Source: CAVOHU01 sp963817885 (GTDB taxonomy: Bacteria > Acidobacteriota > Vicinamibacteria > Vicinamibacterales > JAKQTR01). Taken from it: 64,000 bases of DNA. The stretch lies in NCBI GenBank assembly GCA_963817885.1, contig CAWFQE010000006.1:365729-429728 (forward strand), given 5' to 3'. Shown here one piece after another: positions 16,435-25,393 of this stretch. The translations under genes and the position numbers were made by a program. The notes below the pieces were generated by a model. The model did no database searches. It saw nothing but the letters and a program-made list of their open reading frames with translations, and was not told the origin of the DNA. Numbering within the stretch: position 1 is the first letter of the stretch; each line of letters begins with the position of its first letter.

Positions 16435-18345
16435 ATGCGCCATTTGATCGTCGGCACCGCCGGCCATATTGACCATGGCAAGACCACCCTGGTAAAAGCC
16501 CTCACCGGGACGGATACGGACCGCCTGAAGGAGGAGAAGGAACGGGGCATCTCCATCGAACTGGGTTTCGCGTTCCTGAGCCTGCCGGACGGCACGCGGG
16601 CCGGGATCGTGGACGTGCCGGGCCACGAGCGATTCGTCAAGACCATGGTCGCCGGCGTTGGGGGCATTGACCTGGTGGTGCTGGTGATCGCCGCCGACGA
16701 GGGGGTGATGCCCCAGACGCGCGAGCACCTGCACATCTGCGAGTTGCTCCACGTCAAACAAGGGCTGGTGGCCCTCACCAAGGCGGACATGGTCGAGGCC
16801 GAGTGGCTGGAGATGGTGCAGGCCGACGTGGCCGAGTTCCTGAAGGGAACGTTTCTGGAAGGGTGTCCGATCGTGCCCTGCTCCGGGACAACGGGGCAGG
16901 GACTGCCGGCCCTTCTTGAGGCGATCCAGACGCAAGCCGCGGCCGCCGAACCCAAGCGCACGCAGGGGATTCTCCGGCTCCCGGTGGATCGCGTGTTCAG
17001 CATCAAGGGGTTCGGGACGGTGGTCACCGGCACGCTGTGGAGCGGCAGCCTCGCCGTCGGGGAAGAGGTGGCGATCCTTCCGAGAGATCTCCGATCCCGG
17101 GTGCGGCGGCTCCAGGTGCATGGCGAGACGGTGGAACGGGCGGAAGCCGGCCAGCGTACCGCGGTGAACGTGCCGGAGCTGGAGGTGGCGGAGATCGCGC
17201 GGGGAGATGTCCTGTGCCTTCCCGGCACGCTGTGCCCGTCGCCCTCGTTCGAGGCGACGCTGTCGCTCCTGGCGGATGCCCCCCGGCCGCTCGGTAACCG
17301 CGCGCGGGTGCGCTTCCACCTGGGAACCAGCGAGCTCCTCGCCCGGGTGGTGATCCTGGAGGGCGAGGAACTTCAGCCGGGGGGCCGGTCCTACGTCCAT
17401 TTCCGGCTGGAGACGCCGTCGGCCGCCCTGCCCGGCGACCGGTTCGTCATCCGGAGCTACTCGCCCGCCGTCACGATCGGCGGGGGCAGCATCCTGGACC
17501 CCAACCCGCCGAGATCCCGCCGGACGCGCGCCAAGCTCGTCGCACACCTGCGGATCCTGGAGCAGGGCCGGCCGACGGAACGGATCGAACGGCACCTGCT
17601 GGCCGCCGGGTTCGCGCCCATGACGCCCGAGGCGCTTCGCGCGCGGAGCGACCTGGATGAGGCGATCGTGGCGGAGTCGTTGCGGGAACTCGTCGAGAAC
17701 GGGCGGGCCGTTCGGGTCGGGACCAAGGAGGGCGACGGGACACTCCACGTCGACCGCGTGGACGCGCTCCAGGCCGACATCCTGAACCGCCTGGCCGAAT
17801 TCCACGCCAAGGAGCCGCTGAAAGACGGTCTGGCGAAGGAGGAGTTGCGCAGCAAGTTGCCCGACCAGTTACCGTCTGCCACGTTCGTCTGGATGTTGGG
17901 GCGCCTGACCATCGCCGCGCAGATCGCGGTCGAGCGCGACAAGGTTCGACTGGCCGGCCATCGCCCGACCCTGTCGGCAGCGGAAGAGGAGATCAAGGGG
18001 AAGATTGCCGCGGCATTCCGGGATGCCGGATGGCAGCCCCCCGCACCGGAGGCGGTGTTGAGTGGGCTCAAGGCCGAGCGCAAGCTCGCGCAGGCCGTCT
18101 TCCGCCGTCTGGTGGACGACGGGACCCTCATTCGGGTGGGGGACGAGCTGTTCCTCCACGCGGAGAGCCATCGGGCCATGCGAGATCGCGTCCTGGCACA
18201 CTTCGGCACGCATCCGACGATCAACGTGGGTACCATGAAGGAACTGTTCGGTCTCTCGCGGAAATACGCCATCCCGTACCTGGAGCACCTCGATGCGAGC
18301 CGGATCACGCGGCGCCAGGGTGACGAACGCGTTCCCTACAAGTAG
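16435..18345 (+). CDS. selB: selenocysteine-specific elongation factor SelB
   Basis: 636 residues. GTPase motifs: GHIDHGKTT (G1, residue 10), DVPGHE (G3), TKAD (G4). An EF-Tu-like domain 2 ('FSIKGFGTVVTGTLWSG') and domain 3 follow, then winged-helix repeats to the end that read SECIS hairpins in mRNA; 'LFGLSRKYAIPYLEHLD' is the conserved last helix. It delivers Sec-tRNA-Sec to in-frame UGA codons. A tRNA-Sec gene lies in the window near 24.9 kb, but selA and selD do not. The frame opens at 16309; ATG 16435 begins the conserved 'MRHLIVGTAGHIDHGK'. Confidence 0.95.
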   Translation: MRHLIVGTAGHIDHGKTTLVKALTGTDTDRLKEEKERGISIELGFAFLSLPDGTRAGIVDVPGHERFVKTMVAGVGGIDLVVLVIAADEGVMPQTREHLHICELLHVKQGLVALTKADMVEAEWLEMVQADVAEFLKGTFLEGCPIVPCSGTTGQGLPALLEAIQTQAAAAEPKRTQGILRLPVDRVFSIKGFGTVVTGTLWSGSLAVGEEVAILPRDLRSRVRRLQVHGETVERAEAGQRTAVNVPELEVAEIARGDVLCLPGTLCPSPSFEATLSLLADAPRPLGNRARVRFHLGTSELLARVVILEGEELQPGGRSYVHFRLETPSAALPGDRFVIRSYSPAVTIGGGSILDPNPPRSRRTRAKLVAHLRILEQGRPTERIERHLLAAGFAPMTPEALRARSDLDEAIVAESLRELVENGRAVRVGTKEGDGTLHVDRVDALQADILNRLAEFHAKEPLKDGLAKEELRSKLPDQLPSATFVWMLGRLTIAAQIAVERDKVRLAGHRPTLSAAEEEIKGKIAAAFRDAGWQPPAPEAVLSGLKAERKLAQAVFRRLVDDGTLIRVGDELFLHAESHRAMRDRVLAHFGTHPTINVGTMKELFGLSRKYAIPYLEHLDASRITRRQGDERVPYK

Positions 18346-18390
18346 CAGCGGCGCGGGCGAACACGCAGGGGGTGCCAGGTCTTCTCTGAT

Positions 18391-18573
18391 AGCTGACGGC
18401 TGACCGGTGATGGCGTCCGTGCCCCTTTTCCATTGACACAGGGTCGGACCTGCGCGATGCTACCGACTCGCTGCAGAGTGGCAACCCGCTTTGGGCGTTC
18501 GAGAGGTTCCTGTGAGACGTGTTTCGCGGGGCCGCATGCCCTGGCTGAGCGTTAACGCTGACTGCTGACCGCC
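18391..18573 (+). repeat. dispersed GCTGAC-type intergenic repeats
   Basis: AGCTGACGGCTGACCGGTG (18391-18409) and CGCTGACTGCTGACCGCC (18556-18573) lie between selB and tatA. A related run is found ahead of trpS (59912-59942). The same gap holds TTGACA (18433-18438), an 18-base spacer and ATGCTA (18457-18462), a possible tatA promoter. Confidence 0.4.
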
Positions 18574-18593
18574 TTTCGGCGAGGAGACGTGCC

Positions 18594-18782
18594 ATGTTTG
18601 GGTTGGGACTACCGGAACTCGCGATCGTCCTGGTGATCGTCATCTTGATCTTCGGGGCCAGTCGTCTCGGAGACATCGGGTCCGGGCTGGGGAAGGCGAT
18701 TCGCGGTTTCAAGGATTCGGTGGCCGGGAAGGACGCCATCGACGTGACGCCGAAGAAGGATGACGACTCCAAGAAAGCCTGA
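18594..18782 (+). CDS. tatA: twin-arginine translocase subunit TatA/E
   Basis: 62 residues. 'MFGLGLPELAIVLVIVILIF' is the single TatA membrane helix, then the hinge 'GASRLGDIGSGLGKAIRGFK' (amphipathic helix) and a charged tail 'KKDDDSKKA'. TatA oligomerises with TatBC to pass folded proteins. No tatB or tatC is adjacent, so it is a stand-alone copy. GAGGAG lies 8 bases ahead of ATG 18594. Confidence 0.88.
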   Translation: MFGLGLPELAIVLVIVILIFGASRLGDIGSGLGKAIRGFKDSVAGKDAIDVTPKKDDDSKKA

Positions 18783-18940
18783 CGGAGAGTCGAGACCCGA
18801 GACCGGAGACCCGCGAGCCGCGATCGGAGAGTTTAGGCCCTGAGCTTGCTTGTTCCTGATTTCTTTCTACCCCGCGACGGATTTCCTTGGTCCTCACCCG
18901 TTTACTGCCCGCTGCCTGCTGTCACCTTCAGCGAATTTCG

Positions 18941-19909
18941 TTAGGAGCCGGAGTCCCCTTCCAGGTCCCGCCAGGCAGGAAGCCCCCCGAGGGATGTCGC
19001 CGCCTTGACGGCCCGCACGATCGCCTCGGCCACCACGTCGGCGGCGGCGAGGCCCAGGGTATTGGGCTCCGCCTCCACGACGCCGGTCGCCAGGGCGATG
19101 ACCAGATCGCCGTCCAACGTGGTGTGGACGGGACATATCGCGCGTATTAGGCCGTGCTGCGCCGTCTGGGCCAGCTTGGTTGCCTGGAGTTTGGTGAGGC
19201 GGGCGTTGGTCGCGACCACGGCCAATGTCGTGTTCTCCGCTTTATACCCTACGGGGTGGATGCCGTCGCGCATGGACGCGGCGGTATTCGCAAGGCGAAA
19301 ACTCTCCGGTGCCGTCCGCGCCCCCGCTAGCAGAGTGCCCGTGGCGGGATCGCGGACGTCGCCGAAGGCGTTGACCGCAACCAGCGCCGCCACCTTCACC
19401 CCTCCCGATACCTCCAGCGCGGCCGATCCCAGACCGGACTTCATTGCTTGGGATACGCCGAACAGTTTCCCCACCGTGGCCCCGGTCCCCGCGCCAACGC
19501 AGCCTTCCGGGAATGGACCGGAGGTCGCCTGCTGACACGCGGCGTAGGCCATGCGCGCGTCCGGCCGGGCCGCCGCGTCGCCCAGGCGCAGATCGAAAAG
19601 GATCGCCGCGGGGACGATGGGTACCCGCGTGACCTGGACGTCGAAGCCCACACCTCGTTCTTCCAGGTATCGCATGACCCCGCCGGCCGCATCCAGGCCG
19701 AAGGCGGACCCTCCGGCAAATAGGACGGCATGCACGGAGGGGACGAGGTGCATGGGGTACAGCGCGTCCATCTCCCTCGTGCCGGCCGCGGAGCCGCGGA
19801 TATCCACCCCGCCGACCGTGCCCTCCGGACACAGAATGACCGTGCACCCCGTGCAGCCCACCTCGTCCGTCCCGTGTCCGACCCGAATTCCCGGAATGGC
19901 AGTCAGCAT
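18941..19909 (-). CDS. P1 (DmpA/NylC-like) family N-terminal-nucleophile peptidase
   Basis: 322 residues. P1 family features: 'GIRVGHGTDEVGCTGCTVIL' at the start, 'FAGGSAFGLDAAGGVMRYLE', and 'GVKVAALVAVNAFGD', after which the precursor is usually cut before the nucleophile. In aminopeptidases that residue is Ser or Thr after the 'AVNAFGDV' strand; here the candidate is in 'DPATGTLLAG' (Thr). Members cleave beta-peptides, D-amino acid amides or nylon oligomers. GGAGGAG precedes ATG 19909. Convergent with tatA. Confidence 0.9.
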   Translation of the reverse strand: MLTAIPGIRVGHGTDEVGCTGCTVILCPEGTVGGVDIRGSAAGTREMDALYPMHLVPSVHAVLFAGGSAFGLDAAGGVMRYLEERGVGFDVQVTRVPIVPAAILFDLRLGDAAARPDARMAYAACQQATSGPFPEGCVGAGTGATVGKLFGVSQAMKSGLGSAALEVSGGVKVAALVAVNAFGDVRDPATGTLLAGARTAPESFRLANTAASMRDGIHPVGYKAENTTLAVVATNARLTKLQATKLAQTAQHGLIRAICPVHTTLDGDLVIALATGVVEAEPNTLGLAAADVVAEAIVRAVKAATSLGGLPAWRDLEGDSGS

Positions 19910-20133
19910 GATCCGTCTCCTCCGTTGGGCGCATGATACCGAAGCGGCACGGGGGGCGCAAACGCGATGGTGGCGCCGCCGAACGGAGAGTAGCCGCGCA
20001 TTGCCGGATGGTGTCACCGGCCGCGGCCGGTCCGCTCACAGAACGATACGGTGGGGGTTCTTGTTGTGTTCTTGGGTGCCGTTTGCTAGCGTGACAGGAA
20101 CACGTGGCTTGGGGGGGCACACCAGGGAGATCA

Positions 20134-20532
20134 ATGGAAGAACGCAGACAAGGCCCGCGCATTGACGTCGAAGTCGAGATCGAGATTCACTACCGAACGC
20201 TGCAGGAGTTTGTGACCGCGTACACACGAAACATCAGCGGGGGAGGCGTCTTCATCCGGACACCGAAGCCGCACGAGCTCAACCAGAAAGTTCGGTTGCG
20301 ATTCACCCTACCGGGCGTTGACCATCGGTTCGACATCCCGGGGATGGTGGTGTGGGTGAACTCGTCGCCGCAGAGCGCGTTTCCCGCCGGCATGGGCGTC
20401 AAGTTCACGGACCCGACCCCGGCGGATGCCGAACTGATCAAGAACTTCGTGAAACGGACCAAAGGCGAAACCCCGGGGTCGGAGAAGGACAAGGAGACAG
20501 AGAAAGAAAAAGGAAAGGCCAAGAAGTCCTAA
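20134..20532 (+). CDS. PilZ domain protein, cyclic-di-GMP receptor candidate
   Basis: 132 residues. The N terminus has the RxxxR motif (RQGPR, residues 5-9) and then NISGGG (near residue 34), the two parts of the c-di-GMP site. The PilZ barrel ends around residue 105; after it comes a very acidic/basic tail (KDKETEKEKGKAKKS). It lacks other domains, so it is a stand-alone effector. The ORF is open from 20104, but ATG 20134 has AGGGAGA upstream. An upstream TTGTTG-17-TGCTAG may be its promoter. Confidence 0.9.
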   Translation: MEERRQGPRIDVEVEIEIHYRTLQEFVTAYTRNISGGGVFIRTPKPHELNQKVRLRFTLPGVDHRFDIPGMVVWVNSSPQSAFPAGMGVKFTDPTPADAELIKNFVKRTKGETPGSEKDKETEKEKGKAKKS

Positions 20533-20550
20533 GAACGTCCCCCGCACCCC

Positions 20551-20600
20551 CCTCGCGCGCCGCCTTGCATCTGGACATTTTTGAACCGCCTGGGTGAAAA
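20551..20600. repeat. half copy of the inverted-repeat element
   Basis: 'CGCGCGCCGCCTTGCATCTG' followed by 'GACATTTTTGAACCGCCTG' matches the right half of the 12083-12220 element (compare 'GGACATCTGGACCTTTTTGA', then 'GCAGCCTG'). The left half is missing. It lies at the end of the PilZ gene, convergent with sdhB. Confidence 0.5.
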
Positions 20601-20619
20601 CCGGTTCTTCAGTATCCTG

Positions 20620-21402
20620 CTACGCTTCGGCCAGCGTGTGCAGGGGGCCCTCCAATCGCGGGCGCCAGAGGCTGGCGGTCAGCAGGTCGCGGTTCATGCC
20701 GGCGATGAAGTGCATGCGGATCTGCTTCGGGCAGGCACCTTCGCACTCGCCGTGATTGGTGCAGCCGCCGAATCCCTCCGCGTCCATCCGCGCCACCATG
20801 TCCAGGACGCGGCGGGACCGGCGCGGCTGGCCCTGGGGCAACAGGCCCAGGTGCGAGATCTTCGCGGCGGTGAAGAGCATGGCCGCGGCGTTCGGGCAGG
20901 CCGCCACACAGGCCCCGCAGCCGATGCAGGCGGCGGCGTCGAAAGCAAGCTCCGATTTCTCTTTCGGCACCAGGATGGCGTTGGCGTCCGACGCCGAGCC
21001 GGTCGGGGCGTCGATGAATCCGCCGGCCTGGATGATCCGGTCCAGCGCGCTCCGATCCACCATTAAATCTTTGATCACAGGGAAGGCGGCCGCCCGCCAC
21101 GGCTCGATGATCAGGTGGTCGCCGTCCTTGAAGGCCCGCATGTGCAGCTGACAGACTGTCGTCCTTTGCCAGGGGCCGTGCGGCCGGCCATTGATCACGA
21201 AGCCGCACGAGCCGCAGATCCCCTCTCGGCAGTCGTGCTCGAACACGATGGGGTCCTTGCCGCTTAGGGTCAGCCCCTCGTTGACGACGTCCAGCATCTC
21301 CAGGAACGACATCTCGTGGCTGACGTTCTTGGCCTCGTACCTCTCGAAGTGTCCGGGATCCTGTGCGTTCCGTTGTCGCCAGATTTTAAGAGAGAGGTTC
21401 AT
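20620..21402 (-). CDS. sdhB: succinate dehydrogenase iron-sulfur subunit
   Basis: 260 residues. The 2Fe-2S ligands are in 'CREGICGSCGF' and a further Cys near 'TVCQLH'. The 4Fe-4S motif is CIGCGACVAACP (near residue 150), and the 3Fe-4S Cys residues are in 'CTNHGECEGACP'. It relays electrons from SdhA to quinone through SdhC. It overlaps sdhA by four bases (21399-21402). ATG 21402 gives the normal start 'MNLSLKIWRQ'. The last of three minus-strand genes. Confidence 0.94.
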   Translation of the reverse strand: MNLSLKIWRQRNAQDPGHFERYEAKNVSHEMSFLEMLDVVNEGLTLSGKDPIVFEHDCREGICGSCGFVINGRPHGPWQRTTVCQLHMRAFKDGDHLIIEPWRAAAFPVIKDLMVDRSALDRIIQAGGFIDAPTGSASDANAILVPKEKSELAFDAAACIGCGACVAACPNAAAMLFTAAKISHLGLLPQGQPRRSRRVLDMVARMDAEGFGGCTNHGECEGACPKQIRMHFIAGMNRDLLTASLWRPRLEGPLHTLAEA

Positions 21403-23348
21403 TTGTAGCTCCGCTCCGATAGCGCGATGTTTTCGAAGACCAGCGGCTCGCGGTGCAGTGCCGGGGCGCCGAGGTCGCCCGTGTGCTCCCATGCGGCCGC
21501 ATAGCAGAAACGCTCATCGTCCCGCCTGGCCTCGTGATCCTCCGTCTGACTCTCCTCGCGGAAATGACCGCCGCACGACTCCCGGCGATGCAGCGCGTCG
21601 ACGCAGATCAACTCGGCCAGCTCCAGAAAATCGGCCACCCGGCCGGCCTTTTCCAGCGATTGGTTCACGGTATCGCTTCCGTCCACGACCAGTACGTTGC
21701 GCCAGAACTCCTCGCGCAACGCCGGGATGCGCTCCAGCGCCTTGCGGAGGCCAGCCTCGTTCCGGGCCATCCCGCAGTGGTTCCACATGAGGAGGCCGAG
21801 CTCCCGGTGCAACGAATCGACCGTGCGCTTCCCCTTGATGGCGAGCAGGCGGGCGATCCGGTCGCGTACGTCGGCTTCCACGCGACGCACCTCGGGGTGA
21901 TCGACAGGGATCTCGGGGAGCTTGGTGCGAGCGAGGTAATCCGGGATGGTCGCCGAGAGGATGAAGTAGCCGTCGGCCAGCCCCTGCATCAGCGCGCTGG
22001 CGCCCAGCCGGTTGGCGCCGTGATCCGAGAAGTTGGCCTCGCCGCCGACGAAGAGGCCGGGGATGGTCGACTCCAGATTATAGTCCACCCACAACCCGCC
22101 CATGACGTAGTGCACAGCGGGGTAAATCCGCATCGGCACCTTGTAGCCGTCCTCGCCAGTGATCCGCTCGTACATCTCGAAGAGGTTGCCATACCGTTCG
22201 CGGATCACCTGCTCTCCCAGGCGCTGGATGGAGTCGCGGAAGTCCAGGTAGACGCCCAACCCCGTGCTGCCGACCCCGCGTCCTTCGTCGCAGACTTCCT
22301 TGGCGGCGCGGGACGCGATGTCGCGAGGCGCCAGGTTGCCGAAGCTCGGGTATTTTCGCTCGAGGTAATAGTCGCGCTCGTCCTCGGGGATCTCGTGCGG
22401 GGCGCGGGCGTCCCCCTTCCGCTTGGGGACCCAGACGCGGCCGTCGTTTCGGAGGGATTCGCTCATCAGTGTGAGCTTGGACTGGTACTCGCCGCTCACG
22501 GGAATGCAGGTCGGGTGAATCTGTGTGTAGCACGGATTGCCGAAGAATGCGCCCCGCTTGTGGGCTCGCCAGATCGCTGTGGCGTTGCAGTTCTTGGCGT
22601 TCGTGGAGAGATAGAAGACGTTGCCGTAGCCGCCCGTGCACAGGACCACGGTGTCGCCCAGGTGAGTCTCGATCTGCCCCGTCCGTAGGTTCCGGGTCAC
22701 GATCCCACGGGCCTGCCCGTCCACCACGATCACATCCAGCATCTCGGTATGGGTCTCAACCGACACCGTGCCGGCCGCCACCTGCCGCTGTAACGCCCCG
22801 TACGCGCCCAGGAGGAGCTGTTGTCCCGTCTGCCCACGGGCGTAGAAGGTCCGAGACAACTGGGCCCCCCCGAAAGATCGGGTGTCCAGCAGGCCCCCGT
22901 ATTCTCGGGCAAACGGCACGCCCTGGGCCACGCACTGATCGATGATCCGGACGGACAGCTCGGCCAGCCGATAGACATTGGCCTCGCGGGCGCGGAAGTC
23001 CCCACCTTTCACGGTATCGTAGAAGAGGCGCCAGGCGCTGTCGCCGTCGTTCCGGTAGTTCTTGGCGGCATTGATCCCACCCTGAGCGGCGATGGAGTGC
23101 GCCCGCCTGGGGGAGTCGTTGTATGTGAAGCATCGCACGTTGAAGCCAAGTTCCCCCAGCGACGCGGCCCCGGAGGCACCGGCCAGGCCGGTGCCGACAC
23201 ACAGGATGGTGTACTTGCGCCGATTAGCCGGATTGACGAGCTTCAGGTCGAACTTGTGCCGGCTCCATTTCTGATCGATCGGACCGGGCGGGATCTTGGC
23301 ATTCAACCGGGAAGCGGTTGCGGGGTCTGTCATCGTCTGTGCACTCAT
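21399..23348 (-). CDS. sdhA: succinate dehydrogenase flavoprotein subunit
   Basis: 649 residues. FAD-binding motif 'VGTGLAGASGAASLGELG', the covalent-FAD His in 'RAHSIAAQGGINAA', the catalytic region 'HPTCIPVSGEYQSKLTLMSE', and 'GGLWVDYNLESTIPGLFVGG'. It oxidises succinate to fumarate. The long form with 'QGGINAAKNYRNDGDS' resembles the B. subtilis/deltaproteobacterial type. GTG 23357 is the first start in frame, but ATG 23348 has AGGAGGGG at proper distance, so I prefer it. Confidence 0.95.
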   Translation of the reverse strand: MSAQTMTDPATASRLNAKIPPGPIDQKWSRHKFDLKLVNPANRRKYTILCVGTGLAGASGAASLGELGFNVRCFTYNDSPRRAHSIAAQGGINAAKNYRNDGDSAWRLFYDTVKGGDFRAREANVYRLAELSVRIIDQCVAQGVPFAREYGGLLDTRSFGGAQLSRTFYARGQTGQQLLLGAYGALQRQVAAGTVSVETHTEMLDVIVVDGQARGIVTRNLRTGQIETHLGDTVVLCTGGYGNVFYLSTNAKNCNATAIWRAHKRGAFFGNPCYTQIHPTCIPVSGEYQSKLTLMSESLRNDGRVWVPKRKGDARAPHEIPEDERDYYLERKYPSFGNLAPRDIASRAAKEVCDEGRGVGSTGLGVYLDFRDSIQRLGEQVIRERYGNLFEMYERITGEDGYKVPMRIYPAVHYVMGGLWVDYNLESTIPGLFVGGEANFSDHGANRLGASALMQGLADGYFILSATIPDYLARTKLPEIPVDHPEVRRVEADVRDRIARLLAIKGKRTVDSLHRELGLLMWNHCGMARNEAGLRKALERIPALREEFWRNVLVVDGSDTVNQSLEKAGRVADFLELAELICVDALHRRESCGGHFREESQTEDHEARRDDERFCYAAAWEHTGDLGAPALHREPLVFENIALSERSYK

Positions 23349-23363
23349 CGCAGACACCCCTCC

Positions 23364-24101
23364 TTACTTGATCAGGCCGGCCAAGACGGCGACCGGCACC
23401 GAGATGTTGCCGAGCGTCACACCCAGCGCGATCAGGCCGCCCACCGTCCAGTAGACCCGGTCGCCCCAGGCGGTCGCCACGCCGAGCGTGTGCAGGATGC
23501 TCCAGCCTCCGTGATACCAATGGAGTCCCAGGAAGAGCTGGGCAAGGATGTAGAAGGCCGACACATACCAGACGGAGAAGCCGATAACGACGTTGCGGTA
23601 CACTGACGTCGGCGAGTACTGGCCCGGCCCGTAACCGACCGCCCCGAAGGTGAAGTGGAGGACGTGGTACACCACGAAGAGCGCGATGACGACCCCGCCC
23701 CAGCGGATCGTCCGGGACGCGTAGGTGGACAACACCGGCTCCTTCTCCTCGTAACGGGTCGGACGCGCCGCCCAGCTCCTCCGCGTCACCTGCCAGGCCG
23801 CCAGCATGTGCAGCGACACCGCCCCGAGGAGGGCAATCCGTGTGATCCAGAGCGCGCCGCCATGGGGCAGGAACGGGTGGCCGACCTCTCGAAGCCAGAC
23901 CGCGTAGTCGTTGAACACCTGCGCACCCTTGAAGACCTTGAGTGTCCCGTAGGTGTGCACGAGGACGAAGGTCATCATGACAATCCCCGTGAGCGACATG
24001 ACGATCTTCTTCCCGATCGTGCTGCTCCACAGCGTCAGCAGAGCGCCGACGACATACGACTGTGGCTGATGCCGGGGATGTGTGAGGACTTCGGTGTCCA
24101 T
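23364..24101 (-). CDS. sdhC: succinate dehydrogenase cytochrome b558 subunit
   Basis: 245 residues with five membrane helices. It is of the single-subunit b558 type that anchors SdhAB without SdhD. Conserved histidines for two hemes b lie in 'FVLVHTYGTLKVF', 'VSLHMLAAW', 'VYHVLHFTFG' and 'FLGLHWYHGGWSILHTLG'. AGGAGGGGG precedes ATG 24101. The open frame goes on upstream, but that part belongs to a decayed peptidase. 16 bases separate it from sdhA. Confidence 0.92.
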   Translation of the reverse strand: MDTEVLTHPRHQPQSYVVGALLTLWSSTIGKKIVMSLTGIVMMTFVLVHTYGTLKVFKGAQVFNDYAVWLREVGHPFLPHGGALWITRIALLGAVSLHMLAAWQVTRRSWAARPTRYEEKEPVLSTYASRTIRWGGVVIALFVVYHVLHFTFGAVGYGPGQYSPTSVYRNVVIGFSVWYVSAFYILAQLFLGLHWYHGGWSILHTLGVATAWGDRVYWTVGGLIALGVTLGNISVPVAVLAGLIK

Positions 24102-24154
24102 AAGATGCCCCCTCCTTGCCCAGAGCCGCCCCGCGCGGCGCGCGCCGCCCGTTG

Positions 24155-24600
24155 CTACCTCATCCGCGTGACCGCCAGCAGTATCAGCAGGAGACTTTTG
24201 ATCCCGGTCGCGAGCGGCGCCGTCTGGATGAACGCGTCCCACCGATGCTCGCTCTTCCCCGACGTGACGGAAACGTACACGGCGGGAATGCCCATCGAGA
24301 GCGACACGTTTGCCTCCGTGCCGGTGGCCTTGCTGGAGGTCTTGATCTTGATCCCACGCCTGGTAGATGGCCGTACAGGTCTGGACCGGCGGATGGTTCG
24401 TCGGAGTCACCCCAGCAGGCCGGTCCCCTCCCAGTTCCAGCTTGGCTTGGCCGTCCCCGTCCTTCGCTCGTCGCTCGACGATCGCCAGCGCTTTCCGCTC
24501 GAGGTCGGTTAAGCATCGCATATCCACCGAGCGCATGTCTAGCAGCATTTCCGCTTCGGATGCGATGCGGTGTTGACCCTTGAAAACGGAAACAGTTTCT
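24155..24600 (-). pseudogene. decayed M20-family peptidase
   Basis: Fragments in different frames on the minus strand together resemble the dimerisation and C-terminal catalytic parts of M20 zinc peptidases. They are 'RIASEAEMLLDMRSVD', 'LGGDRPAGVTPTNHPPVQT' and, in a shifted frame, 'SKATGTEANVSLSMGIPAVY' and a C-terminal 'FIQTAPLATGIKSLLLILLA'. The last frame ends at a stop at 24155-24157. At least two frameshifts are needed, and the N-terminal zinc domain is missing. This leaves a gene scar between sdhC and the tRNA. Confidence 0.5.
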
Positions 24601-24914
24601 CGAACTTCCGCCCGGTGAAGTCATGACTCTGGCGGAGGAGGACATTCGGGACAACTGGGAGCGGTACCAGGAGGAATTCCTGCGGAGAAATATCGGAGGT
24701 GTTTCCTCTCTTCGATGGGTCCCCGGCCGTTTGTTCGTTGAGACCGTCTTCAGGGAACTGAGAGAATTACCTAGACATCTCAGCTCGGATTCTCTATTTT
24801 TTGGAGCGCGTCCCGAGGTAAGAATCAGCATCTGGATGCGAGGGAAACGTTCAAAAACGTCACGGCTTGTGCGGGGATCATCGAGCGCCAGTAAGAGGTA
24901 TTATTTTACGAGTC

Positions 24915-25009
24915 GGAGGCGGATTGGGCCTGGTGGCCCTCCTGGTCTTCAAAACCAGCGTAGCGCCTAACCCGCGCTGGGTGGGTTCGATTCCCACACG
25001 CCTCCGCCA
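24915..25009 (+). tRNA. selC: tRNA-Sec (UCA anticodon)
   Basis: 95 bases including an encoded CCA (25007-25009). It has the selenocysteine tRNA features: anticodon TCA in the loop CTTCAAA between CTGGT and ACCAG, a long variable arm with stem AGCGC/GCGCT, a long D stem GGGCC/GGCCC with a TGGT loop, and the T arm GTGGG-TTCGATT-CCCAC. The acceptor GGAGGCG pairs with CGCCTCC (seven pairs; the eighth, G with A, is a mismatch). Discriminator G. With selB at 16.4 kb it makes UGA recoding credible. Confidence 0.95.
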
Positions 25010-25015
25010 CCATAG

Positions 25016-25053
25016 GGGCAAGCTCTGAAAAACAGGGCTTGCCCGTCGTTTTT
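25016..25053 (+). terminator. terminator of selC
   Basis: GGGCAAGC (25016-25023) pairs with GCTTGCCC (25037-25044), then GTCGTTTTT. It lies seven bases after the encoded CCA. Confidence 0.75.
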
Positions 25054-25207
25054 CATCAGTTTGCTGTAGTGATGCAAGACCGCCACAGGTGGCAGAAAGG
25101 GGCCGGAAAGGGCTCTACAGGTGGCACTTTAGTGGCAGGCGACAAATGCCCCTGCAACCAACCCCCGCGCAACGGGAAACGGCGAGGCTCACCCGGGGGT
25201 GCTCCCG

Positions 25208-25393
25208 TCAGATCGAGAAGAACAGGAAGCCCCCGAGGGCGACGACGGTGACGCCCGAGCCGATGAGGAGGAGGGGGGCGGGTTCCGTCAGCGGGTAGAC
25301 CATCGGGATTGCGACCACCACACACCCCACAAGGGCCACGAGTAGGGAGACAAGTCGAGGGTACGGGGTCGGCTTCGCCATCGTCGCTTCCAT
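25208..25393 (-). CDS. small two-helix membrane protein
   Basis: 61 residues, ATG 25393 with GGGAGGA seven bases ahead. Two hydrophobic stretches (about residues 14-32 and 39-60) lie around 'YPLTEPAPLL'. It ends in the second helix ('GGFLFFSI'). No family recognised. It is convergent with the tRNA-Sec gene. Good ribosome site and coding-like composition, but shortness limits certainty. Confidence 0.55.
   Translation of the reverse strand: MEATMAKPTPYPRLVSLLVALVGCVVVAIPMVYPLTEPAPLLLIGSGVTVVALGGFLFFSI

Noticed and set aside
18780..18830. GAGACCCGAGACCGGAGACCCG tandem-like sequence (partial)
   Set aside because: Short, irregular and without spacers; not a CRISPR. No CRISPR array was seen anywhere in the window.
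23364..24548. 394-codon frame containing sdhC
   Set aside because: The N-terminal extension is the decayed M20 peptidase; the cytochrome starts at 24101 with a strong ribosome site.
24623..24970. 115-codon plus-strand ORF next to tRNA-Sec
   Set aside because: The first half looks coding-like (MTLAEEDIRDNWERYQEEFL), but the frame runs into the tRNA gene and lacks a family; likely part of the decayed region.
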